Part shown: positions 10,041 to 18,656 of the stretch, piece after piece | How the letters are laid out: each line of letters opens with the position of its first letter | How positions within the stretch are numbered: position 1 is the first letter of the stretch | Assembly (NCBI RefSeq): GCF_020784725.1 | Contig: NZ_JAJGTZ010000030.1 | Coordinates: 62,001 to 126,000 of the forward strand | DNA length: 64,000 nucleotides | From: Limosilactobacillus reuteri | GTDB lineage: Bacteria > Bacillota > Bacilli > Lactobacillales > Lactobacillaceae | Reading direction: 5' to 3' | Notes under the pieces: generated by a model | What the model was told of the DNA's origin: nothing | What the model saw: the letters and a program-made list of their open reading frames with translations, nothing else | The model's database searches: none | Program-made: the position numbers and the translations under genes

Positions 10041-10715
10041 TTAGGAACGTAGCGATAATTTAGAAATTAACCGCGAATTATGATTATACCAATCATGAAC
10101 AACTAAATCGAGACTAGATGTGGTAAATTGCCCGAAATTAATTGATTTAAATTCTTCTAACGTCTTCAAGAAACGGTCTGCCTGTTGAAAAGGATTAGTA
10201 TACCGGACAACCGTTATATATCCTGAAATTGTTGGATATCGTTCTTTTAGTAATAAATCATGTAACGGTAGTTCTTTTCTAAGTGCATGCCGTAAAGTTG
10301 ATAATTCTGCTGAATAATACCCTTTCACAAGAAGTGCTCCTGAACTAGTGATCATTCCTGCTAAATGCCAGTGAATCGGCCCAATTTGTGAAATAATTTC
10401 TCCTACTGCATTTTTATATTTTTCCTCTTCAAATGCCGAAAGGGAAAAATCAGAGCTGGCTGCAATAAGGTCAATAATCGTAATATGCAAGTCAGCCGGA
10501 GGATAGAAGTATTGCTTAGGTTCAATCGCAGCCAATTTTTGCAAGCAAAACATAATATTCCGGCTAGCATGCGCAGGAAGTGAGGCAGTAAGCGTCAGTC
10601 CTCGCCGCATATCTTTATCAAAATTTCTTAAGTTACTATCTAACTGTTCTTGATGATTTTTAATTGCCGAAATCCCTTGTTGATTAATATTATTATACAG
10701 AGTAGCAAGTTGCAT
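10041..10715 (-). CDS. Possible 2H-phosphoesterase-like protein
   Basis: A 224-residue protein of unknown role. PPADLHITIIDL near residue 80 has the H-x-T shape of a 2H phosphoesterase (LigT/CPD) motif, and the C-terminal LVVHDWYNHNSRLI could be the second His element, although H-D-W is not the usual H-x-T/S. The start abuts the stop of the M24 peptidase gene (one base between them), so it is probably co-transcribed. Assignment to the superfamily is tentative. Confidence 0.55.
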   Translation of the reverse strand: MQLATLYNNINQQGISAIKNHQEQLDSNLRNFDKDMRRGLTLTASLPAHASRNIMFCLQKLAAIEPKQYFYPPADLHITIIDLIAASSDFSLSAFEEEKYKNAVGEIISQIGPIHWHLAGMITSSGALLVKGYYSAELSTLRHALRKELPLHDLLLKERYPTISGYITVVRYTNPFQQADRFLKTLEEFKSINFGQFTTSSLDLVVHDWYNHNSRLISKLSLRS

Positions 10716-10716
10716 A

Positions 10717-11793
10717 TTATTTTCCCGCGATTATCAGGTCAGTGGGTGCCTTTGTCAGTACCTCAACTCCACCATGAGTAACCAAGATATCATCTTCTAT
10801 CCGGACCCCGCCAATTTCCGGAATATAGATACCAGGTTCAACAGTGATAACTTCATTGTTTCGCAATTTAATATTTTGAGCAGCAGGACCATAGCTAGCA
10901 GGTAATTCGTGAACCGATAAACCTATTCCATGCCCCATTCCATGGTTGAATTCATCTCCATAACCTGCTGTTTCGATTATTTGTCGTCCTGCAAAGTCGA
11001 GTTGATCTCCTCGTTGGCCAACATGAGCAGCTTGGATTACAGCTTCACGGGCCTCATTGACAATTTGGTAAACATCACGTAATTCTGGATCAATTGAACC
11101 AACGGCAAAGGTTCTGGTTATATCTGCCGTATAGCCATTAAGGTAGTAGCCGAAGTCAACAGTAACAATATCCCCGTCTTCAATCACTTTTTTTGAAGCG
11201 GTAGCATGCGGTTTGGCCGCATTTTTACCACTAGCAATAATTGTTGGAAAAGAGGCCCCACTTGCCCCATGTTCCTTCATCCAAAAATCAAGCAAGTTCA
11301 CAACATGGCGCTCGGTCATCCCAGCGTGAACATTTTCTAAAAGGTACTGGTATCCTGCTGAATGTAAGTCTGCAGAAGCACGCAAGGCATTTACTTCATC
11401 ACTATCTTTAATCATTCGCATCCGCTCAATTTGTTGGTGGAAAGGAACAAGATCTGTCGCCATCTGCTCATCAAGCATATCAAATAAGGCATAAGTAACT
11501 GTATCTTCATATCCAAGGACGGTCACTTTCATCCCCTGACATATTTTATTAAGCGAACCGTAATAGTCACGGGTAATCATTCCCACAACCTCATCGTTTT
11601 CAAATTCTTCTAATGCAAGTTGGTACCGGTCATCAGTAATAAGAATCGCATTATCTTTTGTTACTAAGAGGCATCCATCGCCTTCCATAAGGTTAAAACC
11701 AGTAAGGTAATAAATGTTTTTTTCATCCGTTACCAAAAATGCATCGATATATAATTTTTCAAATTTCTTCTGTAGACGTTTAATTCTAGACAT
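10717..11793 (-). CDS. pepP: M24B metallopeptidase, Xaa-Pro aminopeptidase/dipeptidase family
   Basis: Cleaves the bond before proline at the peptide N terminus, useful for proline-rich casein or plant peptides. The 358 residues contain the pita-bread fold and all metal ligands: the two Asp in VTVDFGYYLNGYTADITRTF, His in HGMGHGIGLSVHE, and the two Glu in TVEPGIYIPE and GVRIEDDILV. Length and N terminus (LTGFNLMEGDGCLL, ITDDRYQ) fit the YqhT/PepP type better than PepQ, so the symbol is a best guess. Confidence 0.85.
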   Translation of the reverse strand: MSRIKRLQKKFEKLYIDAFLVTDEKNIYYLTGFNLMEGDGCLLVTKDNAILITDDRYQLALEEFENDEVVGMITRDYYGSLNKICQGMKVTVLGYEDTVTYALFDMLDEQMATDLVPFHQQIERMRMIKDSDEVNALRASADLHSAGYQYLLENVHAGMTERHVVNLLDFWMKEHGASGASFPTIIASGKNAAKPHATASKKVIEDGDIVTVDFGYYLNGYTADITRTFAVGSIDPELRDVYQIVNEAREAVIQAAHVGQRGDQLDFAGRQIIETAGYGDEFNHGMGHGIGLSVHELPASYGPAAQNIKLRNNEVITVEPGIYIPEIGGVRIEDDILVTHGGVEVLTKAPTDLIIAGK

Positions 11794-11805
11794 AGCACAT
11801 TTCCT

Positions 11806-12513
11806 TTAATACTGTCGGTTAGAGTAATCACGAGGGCCAAAGATAGCTGTCCCAACCCGCACACAGGTTGATCCTTCTTCTACCGCTATCTCATAATCAT
11901 GGGTCATCCCCATACTAAGAACATCCAATTTTAATTGATCATTTTGGTTGTTCATTTCATCGCGCAATTCACGTAGTCGGCGAAAAATCGGCCGTGTTTT
12001 TTCTGGGTCATCATAATAGGGAGCACTAGTCATTAATCCCCGCAACTTTACATGTGACAATTGAAGACTGGCCTCAGCTAATTCCATGCAATCTTGCAAA
12101 GTTGGCTTAACCCCAAATTTACTCTCTTCTTCTCCAACATTAACTTCAATTAGAATTGGAATTATTCGATCGTGCTTTTTCCCTTCTTTTTCGATCGTAT
12201 TCATTAGCTTAAGGGAGTCAACCGATTGAATCATTGTAACGTAATCAGCAATGTATTTAACCTTATTACGTTGAAGGTGGCCAATCATATACCAGTTAAT
12301 GTCTGCTGGTAATTCATCATGTTTTTTAGCTAATTCTTGAACGTAATTTTCACCAAAATTATTCCATCCTGCTTTGTAAAGCTCTGCAATATCGGCTGCT
12401 GGATGATTTTTGCTAACTGGTAACAGTTGAACGTCTTGAGGATCTCGACCACTGCGCTTACATGCAGCAATAATCTTTCCCTGAACTTCTTTAGCTTTAT
12501 CAACAATCGTCAT
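11806..12513 (-). CDS. yggS: YggS family pyridoxal phosphate homeostasis protein
   Basis: PLP-binding alanine-racemase-fold protein without known enzymatic activity, involved in vitamin B6 balance. The 235-residue protein has the PLP-lysine motif LLPVSKNHP near residue 34, FGENYVQEL, IGHLQRNK and a C-terminal LSMGMTHDYEIAVEEGST phosphate-binding region. It is the upstream gene of a yggS-pepP-2H unit. Confidence 0.93.
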   Translation of the reverse strand: MTIVDKAKEVQGKIIAACKRSGRDPQDVQLLPVSKNHPAADIAELYKAGWNNFGENYVQELAKKHDELPADINWYMIGHLQRNKVKYIADYVTMIQSVDSLKLMNTIEKEGKKHDRIIPILIEVNVGEEESKFGVKPTLQDCMELAEASLQLSHVKLRGLMTSAPYYDDPEKTRPIFRRLRELRDEMNNQNDQLKLDVLSMGMTHDYEIAVEEGSTCVRVGTAIFGPRDYSNRQY

Positions 12514-12596
12514 TAAACCTTATGCTCCCTTCAATTGTGGGTTAATTATATTCTTACATTATAGATTAACACATAACGAAAAATTATTTTAAAAAA

Positions 12597-12637
12597 TAAA
12601 AAGACTACTATTTCATGTAGAAAAGCAGTCTTTTTAT
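12597..12637 (-). terminator. Terminator of the rplU-prp-rpmA operon
   Basis: AAAAAGACTGCT pairs with AGTAGTCTTTTT across a 14-base loop and is followed by a T-rich tract on the minus strand, immediately after the rpmA stop. Confidence 0.85.
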
Positions 12638-12639
12638 AA

Positions 12640-12921
12640 TTATTCAGCGATTGGGTAAACTGATACCTTACGCTTACTGCGGCCCATGCGTTCAAATTTA
12701 ACAACACCAGCTACCTTAGCGTATAATGTATCGTCTCCACCACGACCCACGTTTTCACCTGGGTTGATGTGAGTACCACGTTGACGGTAGATGATTGATC
12801 CAGCAGTTACGATTGAACCATCAGCAGCCTTAGTACCAAGACGACGACCAGCTGAGTTCCGACCGTTAGCAGTGGAACCACCCCCCTTGTGGTGGGAGAA
12901 GAATTGCAAATCCATAATCAT
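12640..12921 (-). CDS. rpmA: 50S ribosomal protein L27
   Basis: Component of the 50S peptidyl-transferase region. The 93-residue protein starts [17 protein letters not shown]. In Firmicutes, L27 carries an N-terminal extension cut after LQFF by the Prp protease, exposing the tail that reaches the peptidyl transferase centre; both the LQFF motif and the protease gene (next upstream) are present. The rest ([34 protein letters not shown]) is typical. Confidence 0.97.
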   Translation of the reverse strand: MIMDLQFFSHHKGGGSTANGRNSAGRRLGTKAADGSIVTAGSIIYRQRGTHINPGENVGRGGDDTLYAKVAGVVKFERMGRSKRKVSVYPIAE

Positions 12922-12946
12922 AGTTGTTCACCTCCAGCAATGAACT

Positions 12947-13270
12947 TTAATCAAACATTTTTACTTCAATGTTTTGTGGATAGCTTTCTTGGATATCACA
13001 TAATCCATTTAAAAAAGTTTTAAGAAGGATCTGACTATCATGACCAAGATCTAATCCTGTAACTTCAAGAAAACCACCATTATCATTATCTCGTTTAAGG
13101 TGAGGCTTTGTATGAACAACTTGTTCAAGCCCATTCACCGTTGAAATAGATAATGCAGAAACTGCGGCACAAACAAGATCCTGCCCATATGGACCAGAGT
13201 CAGCATGCCCAGTCATTTTAAAAGAAGTGATCCGCTGATTCGAATCTAAAGTAAACTGTGCTCGAATCAT
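12947..13270 (-). CDS. prp: Ribosomal-processing cysteine protease Prp
   Basis: Cleaves the N-terminal leader of L27. The 107-residue protein shows the catalytic pair of the family, His in TGHADSGPYG (near residue 21) and Cys in DLVCAAVSAL (near residue 34). It lies between rplU and rpmA, the diagnostic arrangement. Older annotations call it YsxB. Confidence 0.93.
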   Translation of the reverse strand: MIRAQFTLDSNQRITSFKMTGHADSGPYGQDLVCAAVSALSISTVNGLEQVVHTKPHLKRDNDNGGFLEVTGLDLGHDSQILLKTFLNGLCDIQESYPQNIEVKMFD

Positions 13271-13285
13271 GATCTCACCTCCACA

Positions 13286-13594
13286 TTAAGCATTGATCTT
13301 GTTGATAGTAACCTTAGTGTAAGGTTGACGGTGACCTTGCTTAGTGTGAGTGTGCTTCTTAGGCTTGTACTTAAAGGTAACAACCTTCTTTTCCTTACCT
13401 TGCTTGTCAACAGTACCTTCAACAGAAGCACCGTCAACTACAGGAGTACCGATCTTAGTGTCGTCTCCACCGACAAAGATAACTTGATCGAAAGTTACCT
13501 TGTCACCTTCCTTAGCATCAAGCTTTTCAACATAGATAGAAGCACCTTCTTCTACCTTGTATTGCTTACCACCAGTAACGATAATTGCGTACAT
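13286..13594 (-). CDS. rplU: 50S ribosomal protein L21
   Basis: The 102-residue 50S protein begins [18 protein letters not shown] and contains [14 protein letters not shown] and a basic C-terminal [17 protein letters not shown] segment that contacts 23S rRNA. AAGGAGG precedes the ATG. It is the first gene of the rplU-prp-rpmA operon and follows a 120-base leader. Confidence 0.97.
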   Translation of the reverse strand: MYAIIVTGGKQYKVEEGASIYVEKLDAKEGDKVTFDQVIFVGGDDTKIGTPVVDGASVEGTVDKQGKEKKVVTFKYKPKKHTHTKQGHRQPYTKVTINKINA

Positions 13595-13596
13595 AC

Positions 13597-13700
13597 TTTG
13601 TGCACCTCCTTAATATCTCAGACTCGCCGTACTAAGCAGCTAAATAAGCTTTAGACTTAATAACGTGCGGTTGTAGTTGTTGGTTCACAAATACAACGTT
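13597..13700 (-). ncRNA. Probable L21-type ribosomal leader
   Basis: About 105 transcribed bases lie between the promoter and rplU, with complementary segments such as ACAAACGTTGTATTTGT near the 5' end and an AGCTTATTTAGCTGCTTAGT arm nearer the gene. Firmicutes rplU is commonly preceded by an autoregulatory leader (Rfam L21_leader); the position and size fit, but the fold was not computed. Confidence 0.55.
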
Positions 13701-13703
13701 TGT

Positions 13704-13732
13704 ATAATATCAAATATTATTTTCTTCGTCAA
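13704..13732 (-). promoter_or_regulatory. Promoter of rplU-prp-rpmA
   Basis: On the minus strand TTGACG (13727-13732) and TATTAT (13704-13709) are spaced by exactly 17 bases, giving a strong sigma-A promoter about 110 bases upstream of rplU. Confidence 0.8.
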
Positions 13733-13753
13733 CCGTAATCTCCACTTTTGTAA

Positions 13754-13797
13754 CAAAAAAGAGACTCTGAAAAGATAATTTTTCAAAGCCTCTTTAT
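13754..13797 (-). terminator. Terminator after the TetR regulator gene
   Basis: An imperfect 13-bp stem (AAAGAG...CTCTTT with inner GAAAA/TTTTC pairing) is followed by a TTTTTTG tract on the minus strand, just past the TetR stop codon. Confidence 0.75.
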
Positions 13798-13809
13798 CTA
13801 TAGTAGCTA

Positions 13810-14442
13810 TTAAATCTTTTCTAATGTTCCTTCTAATTCACCATCAAAAAAATTAACCAAAGAAACATTCTCGCTACTAAACTGATCCAACATTTTTGCC
13901 ACGCTTTGTGTCATGTAACGCGGAGTATAAATCATGCCATCTTCTAGCCATCGACTTATCAAGCCAAGAAATGCTGAATCAATAAAGGAAATCTGCAAAT
14001 TAAGCGGGACCTTCAACTGTTGGTTCTTATTCACTTGCTCATTAAAGTGAGTCATCTCATTTGCTAACCGATTGTAAAGTTGTTCATAAAAGAAGTTATT
14101 CTTTTCATTATTTAATAGAACATCAAAAATATCGGCGTTATTTTCGATATACTGAAACGCTTTGCGGAGTGAAAACACCTTTACCGTCCGTTCTTTCGAA
14201 AAATTACTATCGATCATTACTTGGTTGAAGAAATCGTCAATAATCTCTTGGATTGCTGACTGAATAAAATCTTGTTTATCCTTATAGTGAAGATAGAAAG
14301 TTCCTCGGGTGATGTTGGCAGTTTCAGTAATCTTTTGGACGCTAATATCTTCAAGCTTTTCACGTCTCATCAGATATACAAGAGCTTTGCGCAGACTATT
14401 ACGTGTTTTAATTACACGTGGGTCTGTCTTATTAGCAGCCAT
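13810..14442 (-). CDS. TetR/AcrR family transcriptional regulator
   Basis: A 210-residue regulator. The N-terminal helix-turn-helix is clear (SVQKITETANITRGTFYLHYKDKQDFIQ, residues about 35-62); the C-terminal ligand domain is unassigned. It stands alone with its own promoter and terminator and no efflux gene beside it, so its target is not apparent. Confidence 0.88.
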   Translation of the reverse strand: MAANKTDPRVIKTRNSLRKALVYLMRREKLEDISVQKITETANITRGTFYLHYKDKQDFIQSAIQEIIDDFFNQVMIDSNFSKERTVKVFSLRKAFQYIENNADIFDVLLNNEKNNFFYEQLYNRLANEMTHFNEQVNKNQQLKVPLNLQISFIDSAFLGLISRWLEDGMIYTPRYMTQSVAKMLDQFSSENVSLVNFFDGELEGTLEKI

Positions 14443-14506
14443 TTAATCATCATCCTTCCATCATACAGCTTAAGTCCTTTCTACTTTCGTACTTCTACTA
14501 TTTTAA

Positions 14507-14536
14507 AGTATAGTTATCATGAAAGCGGTTTGTCAA
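14507..14536 (-). promoter_or_regulatory. Promoter of the TetR regulator gene
   Basis: TTGACA (14531-14536) and TATACT (14507-14512) on the minus strand with an 18-base spacer, followed by a roughly 65-base leader before the ATG. Confidence 0.75.
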
Positions 14537-14586
14537 CGAAAGCGCAACTTTTATCTTAATAAAATAATTATATTAGATTATTACCA

Positions 14587-14616
14587 TTGACAACTTTGTA
14601 GTGAAAATTATATACT
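14587..14616 (+). promoter_or_regulatory. Promoter of tRNA-Arg
   Basis: TTGACA (14587-14592) and TATACT (14611-14616), 18-base spacer, ending 11 bases before the mature tRNA. Confidence 0.8.
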
Positions 14617-14627
14617 TAAATCTGTTT

Positions 14628-14701
14628 GGAGCGGTAGCTCAACTGGATAGAGCATCGGTCTTCTAAACCGAGGGTTGCGAGTTCAAGTCTCGCCCGCTCC
14701 A
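14628..14701 (+). tRNA. tRNA-Arg (anticodon UCU)
   Basis: Complete cloverleaf of 74 bases: acceptor GGAGCGG/CCGCTCC, D arm GCTC...GAGC, anticodon stem TCGGT/ACCGA with loop CTTCTAA (anticodon TCT, reads AGA/AGG), T arm GCGAG-TTCAAGT-CTCGC, discriminator A. CCA is not encoded. Many prophages use such a gene as attB, but no att repeat is seen here. Confidence 0.97.
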
Positions 14702-14717
14702 TATAAACGGTATTTAT

Positions 14718-14760
14718 AAAAAGAGGATAGGGAAACGTTTTTGTTTCCTATCCTCTTTTT
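14718..14760 (+). terminator. Terminator after tRNA-Arg
   Basis: A long near-perfect stem (AAAAAGAGGATAGG.. / ..CCTATCCTCTTTTT) with a T tract, 17 bases after the tRNA. Confidence 0.9.
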
Positions 14761-14917
14761 CAGTTACTCTCATTGTAAACTTACAGAGAATTTTCTAATT
14801 TTTCATTTTCATTTTTTAAGTATTTCTTAAATGCACTCGCATATGTTACAATTTTGTTGCAAAAATAAATGTTTTTCATAATAATGAATATAGAGATTGC
14901 TTTTTGAGGTGATTATT

Positions 14918-15052
14918 ATGCTACCATTTTTTATTATTGTTTTAATTTTGGTTGCGTCGGTAATTGGTGAATTTATGTTTGGCAGTCTTAGTAACCAAGA
15001 AACTGGAAAACATAGTGCAACTACCAATCGCTTACGAGATCGAAAAGCTTAA
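14918..15052 (+). CDS. Small single-span membrane protein
   Basis: A 44-residue ORF with a GAGGTG ribosome-binding site nine bases upstream. Residues 3-20 (PFFIIVLILVASVIGEFM) form one hydrophobic helix, followed by a polar, basic tail ending in RLRDRKA. It has its own strong terminator directly after it, so it is probably a monocistronic small gene. No function is recognised. Confidence 0.65.
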   Translation: MLPFFIIVLILVASVIGEFMFGSLSNQETGKHSATTNRLRDRKA

Positions 15053-15069
15053 TCTTATATTCCGTTCAA

Positions 15070-15110
15070 CACAAGAGGCCGAGGGTTTTCCTCGGCCTCT
15101 TGCTTTTTTA
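15070..15110. terminator. Bidirectional terminator
   Basis: CAAGAGGCCGAGG-GTTTT-CCTCGGCCTCTTG is a perfect 13-bp hairpin flanked by a T-rich run on the plus strand, between the small plus-strand gene and the minus-strand dUTPase-like gene. Confidence 0.9.
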
Positions 15111-15112
15111 TT

Positions 15113-15619
15113 CTAATGTTGGTTAATCATTGCTTGGTAAGCATCGGAAATTTGATCAGGTGTTAACTTCCAATCACTAATGCCCATTTTTAGCAAAAGA
15201 TGCCAAGCATGCCTAAAGCTTTCCTGTTGATGATTAAAATAGGCATCACTCAAGAAGTGTTTAATTGCTAGATACGATTTATTAAGGTCTGCTAACTTTG
15301 TAGAGCTTTTCGCATTCGTAATTCGTTGCCAGGCTTGATCATCTAGCACAACCAGATGCGTCCATTGCATCTTTGCACTATACAATAAAAGTAGAGCTAC
15401 CGATTCAACATACGATTTTAGCAAATCTTCTCTGTCTACTTCTCTAGGATTAATTACCTTATACCACCCTGCTGCTTCAGCCATATTTGATAAAGAAATA
15501 TCAAGGTCAACAAAAATTGTTTGCTTTCTAGCTTCCGGCCCAATCATTAATTCCTTTTCATCATCAATTTTTAATTCTAAATCGATAATTTGGTGAAGCA
15601 TTTTAGTAATATCTAACAT
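15113..15619 (-). CDS. All-alpha dUTPase-like protein, probably degenerate
   Basis: A 168-residue protein resembling the all-alpha dUTPase/MazG-like fold: a DISLSNMAEAAGWYKVI segment aligns with the usual GELANE..FKYW helix, and LLKSYVESVALLLLY with the EEYVDGLHF helix. The acidic metal ligands expected in both helices are largely replaced, so catalysis is doubtful. It is the last gene of a three-gene unit with two proteins of unknown function. The fold call is from pattern recognition only. Confidence 0.5.
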   Translation of the reverse strand: MLDITKMLHQIIDLELKIDDEKELMIGPEARKQTIFVDLDISLSNMAEAAGWYKVINPREVDREDLLKSYVESVALLLLYSAKMQWTHLVVLDDQAWQRITNAKSSTKLADLNKSYLAIKHFLSDAYFNHQQESFRHAWHLLLKMGISDWKLTPDQISDAYQAMINQH

Positions 15620-15648
15620 TGCTGTGCCTCCACAATAAAATCTGTTGC

Positions 15649-16686
15649 TTATTCTTCCTCATTAGGAGTTGAATCTTCTGATGGTTCAGTAGAAGAAGTA
15701 GAAGATACTTCATCTAATGATTCATCTTCTGCTACCTCTGTTGTCGCTGGTGGTTCTTCATCAACAATCTCCATATGATCTGTTCTCACGGCCAGGGCAG
15801 AACGGTTGGCTAAATACCACTCGCGAACTAGGTCATAGTGAAGCAATACATCAAAGAATGAAATTTGCTCATCCGAATCTTTAACCAAGAAAGCCCACTC
15901 TTGACTATAATCGTCCGGGTCAAAAGCAATGTCAAGTTTTGTACCCTGATCTAATAGTAATTCAGCTCCATTATTCCGTGGCAAATTCATCAACATGTAA
16001 TCTTCATCAGCCGTAGCAACAAATAAACGATCAATTACTGTCAGTGGGAGTTCAGGCTTATTCAACATAAAGCGGCGATCATTTGCAGTTGCTAAAATAC
16101 CTAGATCAATCGTGAAATCAAGATCTTTTTGCAAGTATTTAGCAAAATCAATCAGAGGTTTAACCGCATCACGTAATTCAAGATCAGTATGCTGTTTAAG
16201 CGCATAAACGATAAAATAATTTACTAATGCGCGATTATTAAATTGCATTAATTTATCTTCTAAACTCAGGTAGAAAAGTGGTTCGTGCTGACTTTGCTCT
16301 GTAAAAGCCGCTTCTCCTCGACTATCAACTTCAAATTTAAAAACAGCTTCACTCCCAATAGCCGCAACAGTCGCTTCAAATTCATGATTTAATTCATTTT
16401 CTGCAACGTTAACAGCTGTATCACCATGCATTTTTAATAGGCGATCCATAAAAATCAGATAATAGTCAGCCGCTTTATAATGTGGTGGAAAATCAATAAA
16501 TGCATTCGCCAAGTCCATTTTTGCTAGTTTATTAGTAGCTGATAATAAATTCTTAGCATCCTTGGTCTGAGCTAACTGGTCTAAGAGGTCAACATACCTT
16601 TGTCCAAGACTTAAGACATCTTTAAATGAATCAGAAAGAGCCTGGACTCGTTCACTAGGAGAAGTCACGATTCGATTATTGCTCAT
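15649..16686 (-). CDS. Conserved hypothetical protein with acidic Ser/Thr/Glu tail
   Basis: I start at the ATG at 16684-16686 (MSNNRIVT), 345 residues, because AGGTGG lies eight bases upstream; it overlaps the preceding gene by 11 bases. The body is soluble and mixed alpha/beta with no recognised domain. The last 45 residues are a low-complexity acidic Ser/Thr/Glu tail. Overlap with the upstream coiled-coil gene suggests the two products work together. Confidence 0.7.
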   Translation of the reverse strand: MSNNRIVTSPSERVQALSDSFKDVLSLGQRYVDLLDQLAQTKDAKNLLSATNKLAKMDLANAFIDFPPHYKAADYYLIFMDRLLKMHGDTAVNVAENELNHEFEATVAAIGSEAVFKFEVDSRGEAAFTEQSQHEPLFYLSLEDKLMQFNNRALVNYFIVYALKQHTDLELRDAVKPLIDFAKYLQKDLDFTIDLGILATANDRRFMLNKPELPLTVIDRLFVATADEDYMLMNLPRNNGAELLLDQGTKLDIAFDPDDYSQEWAFLVKDSDEQISFFDVLLHYDLVREWYLANRSALAVRTDHMEIVDEEPPATTEVAEDESLDEVSSTSSTEPSEDSTPNEEE

Positions 16687-17563
16687 CGTCGTCCACCTGC
16701 TTTCCTTCTGATTCATTTAAACTAGCTAAATAATTAGCATATAAATTGCGATTAGCTAATTCAAAATCTTCAAAGCTGCCAAAAGTATCGATAATACTCT
16801 TTTGTTCATAGCTTAAAATCGTATTTTCTTTTGATAAGGATAGGACAACACGTTCATTATCCTTAATAGTTTGGGCTGCATTACGAGCTTCTTCTTCTTG
16901 GTCCTCTAACTTTTGTAGTTGTTCAACCAGTTCTTGACGACTTTCCTTGTTACGACTTGATTCCCAAATCCCAGATCGTGAACTAATTTCTTTTAATTGT
17001 TCTTGAAGAGCTTCTTTACGTTCCTCGCGTTCTCGTTGATGATCAATCAAATCTTGGAGGCGATCATTTTCACTAGAAATTTTACTAATCCGGTCACTAT
17101 TGTAACGTTTATTGTCACGTGCCATTTCAAACGCTGTCCGTAATTTATTATATTCTGTTTGGTCAAAAGAAAAGCGGACATTTAAAACGTCTAGCTCACC
17201 AAATTGACGCCGATCCCACCAGTTACCAAAATAAATCCGATAGTGGCCAGTTTGGTATTCTTCATAATAAAAGAACGGATAGGTTTTGCCCAAATATTTA
17301 ATTAAGTTTTCACTAAGGTAATTACTTAATTGATCGGCTAAATCATCGACTAGGTTCATTACACCTTTATCATTTGGTTGTTGTTCTCGATGTTCAATCT
17401 CTTTAGCATAGCGCTGGTTATCTAATAATTGGTAGATTTCCCGATCGCGATGGTTTGAAATTGCATCATTAAAGCGTCGCAAATACTTTATCTTTGTAAT
17501 AATTTGTTGATTGATGACTTGAGTAACATCAAGTGAATCACTATTAGTTTTTACACTCGCCAT
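16676..17563 (-). CDS. Conserved hypothetical coiled-coil protein
   Basis: The ATG at 17561-17563 (MASVKTNS) is preferred because AAGGAG lies seven bases upstream; an ATG two codons earlier is too close. About 295 residues: residues 1-150 contain a compact domain with YPFFYYEEYQTGHYRIYFGNWWDRR, and residues 155-240 form a charged coiled coil (DRLQDLIDHQREREERKEAL). It is the first gene of a three-gene operon. No function is recognised. Confidence 0.7.
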   Translation of the reverse strand: MASVKTNSDSLDVTQVINQQIITKIKYLRRFNDAISNHRDREIYQLLDNQRYAKEIEHREQQPNDKGVMNLVDDLADQLSNYLSENLIKYLGKTYPFFYYEEYQTGHYRIYFGNWWDRRQFGELDVLNVRFSFDQTEYNKLRTAFEMARDNKRYNSDRISKISSENDRLQDLIDHQREREERKEALQEQLKEISSRSGIWESSRNKESRQELVEQLQKLEDQEEEARNAAQTIKDNERVVLSLSKENTILSYEQKSIIDTFGSFEDFELANRNLYANYLASLNESEGKQVDDDEQ

Positions 17564-17686
17564 AAACATGCTCCTTGTCTAAATAACTACCTATTATAAT
17601 AAATAACTTTACTACCTTTTTTCCACTCTTTTTAAATTTTTTTCAAAAACTTTATATTTTTAGCACGGTTCTAGTTTTTCAAAGGC

Positions 17687-17730
17687 AAAAATAAAAGACC
17701 TTTCGTTAATGAAAAGCCTTTATTTTATCC
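17687..17730 (-). terminator. Terminator after sufT
   Basis: AATAAAGGCTTTTC pairs imperfectly with GAAAGGTCTTTTATT and runs into a T-rich tract on the minus strand, about 20 bases past the sufT stop. Confidence 0.65.
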
Positions 17731-17751
17731 CCTTATCCAAATACTTAAATA

Positions 17752-18066
17752 TCAATGAACTCCTAATGATAATTTAGCAAAGCGGCTCATCCGATCAATC
17801 GTCCAAGCAGGTTCCCAGATAAATTCCACATCAACATTTTTTACCTCCGGAACTTCTTTTACTGCTTTAATCACCATATCAGCCAATACATTTGTTAATG
17901 GGCATCCCATTGTCGTTAGCGTCATTTCAATCAAACATATTCCATCATTATCGAGATCAATTGTATAAACGAGTCCTAAATTAACAATATCGATATGAAG
18001 TTCAGGATCAATAACTGTTGCTAATCGTTGAACAATATCGTCCTTAATTGATTGTTTGTCTCTCAT
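17752..18066 (-). CDS. sufT: MIP18/SufT family iron-sulfur assembly protein
   Basis: A 104-residue DUF59 protein thought to help Fe-S cluster maturation. The family signature is complete: VIDPELHIDIVNLGLVY and LTTMGCPLTNVLADMV with the conserved Cys. I use the ATG at 18064-18066; an upstream in-frame TTG lies inside msrA. It is four bases past the msrA stop, so the two form a redox-related pair. Confidence 0.85.
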   Translation of the reverse strand: MRDKQSIKDDIVQRLATVIDPELHIDIVNLGLVYTIDLDNDGICLIEMTLTTMGCPLTNVLADMVIKAVKEVPEVKNVDVEFIWEPAWTIDRMSRFAKLSLGVH

Positions 18067-18068
18067 AA

Positions 18069-18596
18069 TTAATTGTTTTTCCAATACCGATCAATAAACT
18101 GTTGACGTCCGCCCGCTTCTTCTAGAGCAAAACGTTGCGGATCTTTCTTATAAAAGTCCTGATGATAGTCTTCTGCGAGATAGAAAGGTTGTGCATCCTC
18201 AATTGTAGTTACAATCTTTGCATCGCCAAAACGGCCGCTTTCCTGTAAAGCCTTTTTCGATTCCTCTGCAATTTTACGCTGCTCATCATTTTTAACGAAA
18301 ATTACAGGACGATAATTATCTCCCCGATCCTGGAATTGACCACTTGCATCAGTCGGATCAGTTTGGTGCCAATAAATCTCTACTAAGTCTTTGTATGAAA
18401 TTTTATCAGGATCAAAAGTAATCTTTACTGCTTCTGTATGGCCTGTTGTTCCAGAACATACCTGCTCATAGGTTGGATTGACAACATGGCCACCAGTGTA
18501 ACCCGATTCAACTTTCTCAATTCCCGGATAAGTATCAAACGGCTGGACCATGCACCAAAAGCAACCACCTGCAAATATCGCTGTGTCTAAACTCAT
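18069..18596 (-). CDS. msrA: Peptide-methionine (S)-S-oxide reductase, prophage-interrupted upstream region
   Basis: Reduces methionine-S-sulfoxide in oxidised proteins. The 175-residue protein starts at the ATG 18594-18596 and has the catalytic GGCFWCMV motif at residues 10-17, plus [16 protein letters not shown] and YHQDFYKK. The prophage attL lies across codons 1-17, and the phage arm keeps the frame, so the enzyme looks intact. Its native promoter has been moved 35 kb away; expression now depends on phage sequence to the right of 18605. Confidence 0.95.
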   Translation of the reverse strand: MSLDTAIFAGGCFWCMVQPFDTYPGIEKVESGYTGGHVVNPTYEQVCSGTTGHTEAVKITFDPDKISYKDLVEIYWHQTDPTDASGQFQDRGDNYRPVIFVKNDEQRKIAEESKKALQESGRFGDAKIVTTIEDAQPFYLAEDYHQDFYKKDPQRFALEEAGGRQQFIDRYWKNN

Positions 18597-18605
18597 ATAT
18601 ATCAA
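18547..18605. repeat. attL of the prophage
   Basis: 59 bases repeated as a direct copy at 53835-53893 with three mismatches; 35 bases at the right end (18571-18605) are identical, as are the first 17. The repeat spans the start codon, the Shine-Dalgarno end and first 17 codons of msrA. Strand exchange must fall within one of the identical stretches, most likely the 35-bp one. Confidence 0.93.
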
Positions 18606-18656
18606 CCTTTCTTTAAGTCTATAAAGGGATTAAGGCATTTGCATTTAATTTAATTT

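Noticed and set aside
14628-14701. tRNA-Arg as the prophage attachment site
   Set aside because: No copy of the tRNA end is found at the right prophage border; the att repeats are in msrA instead.
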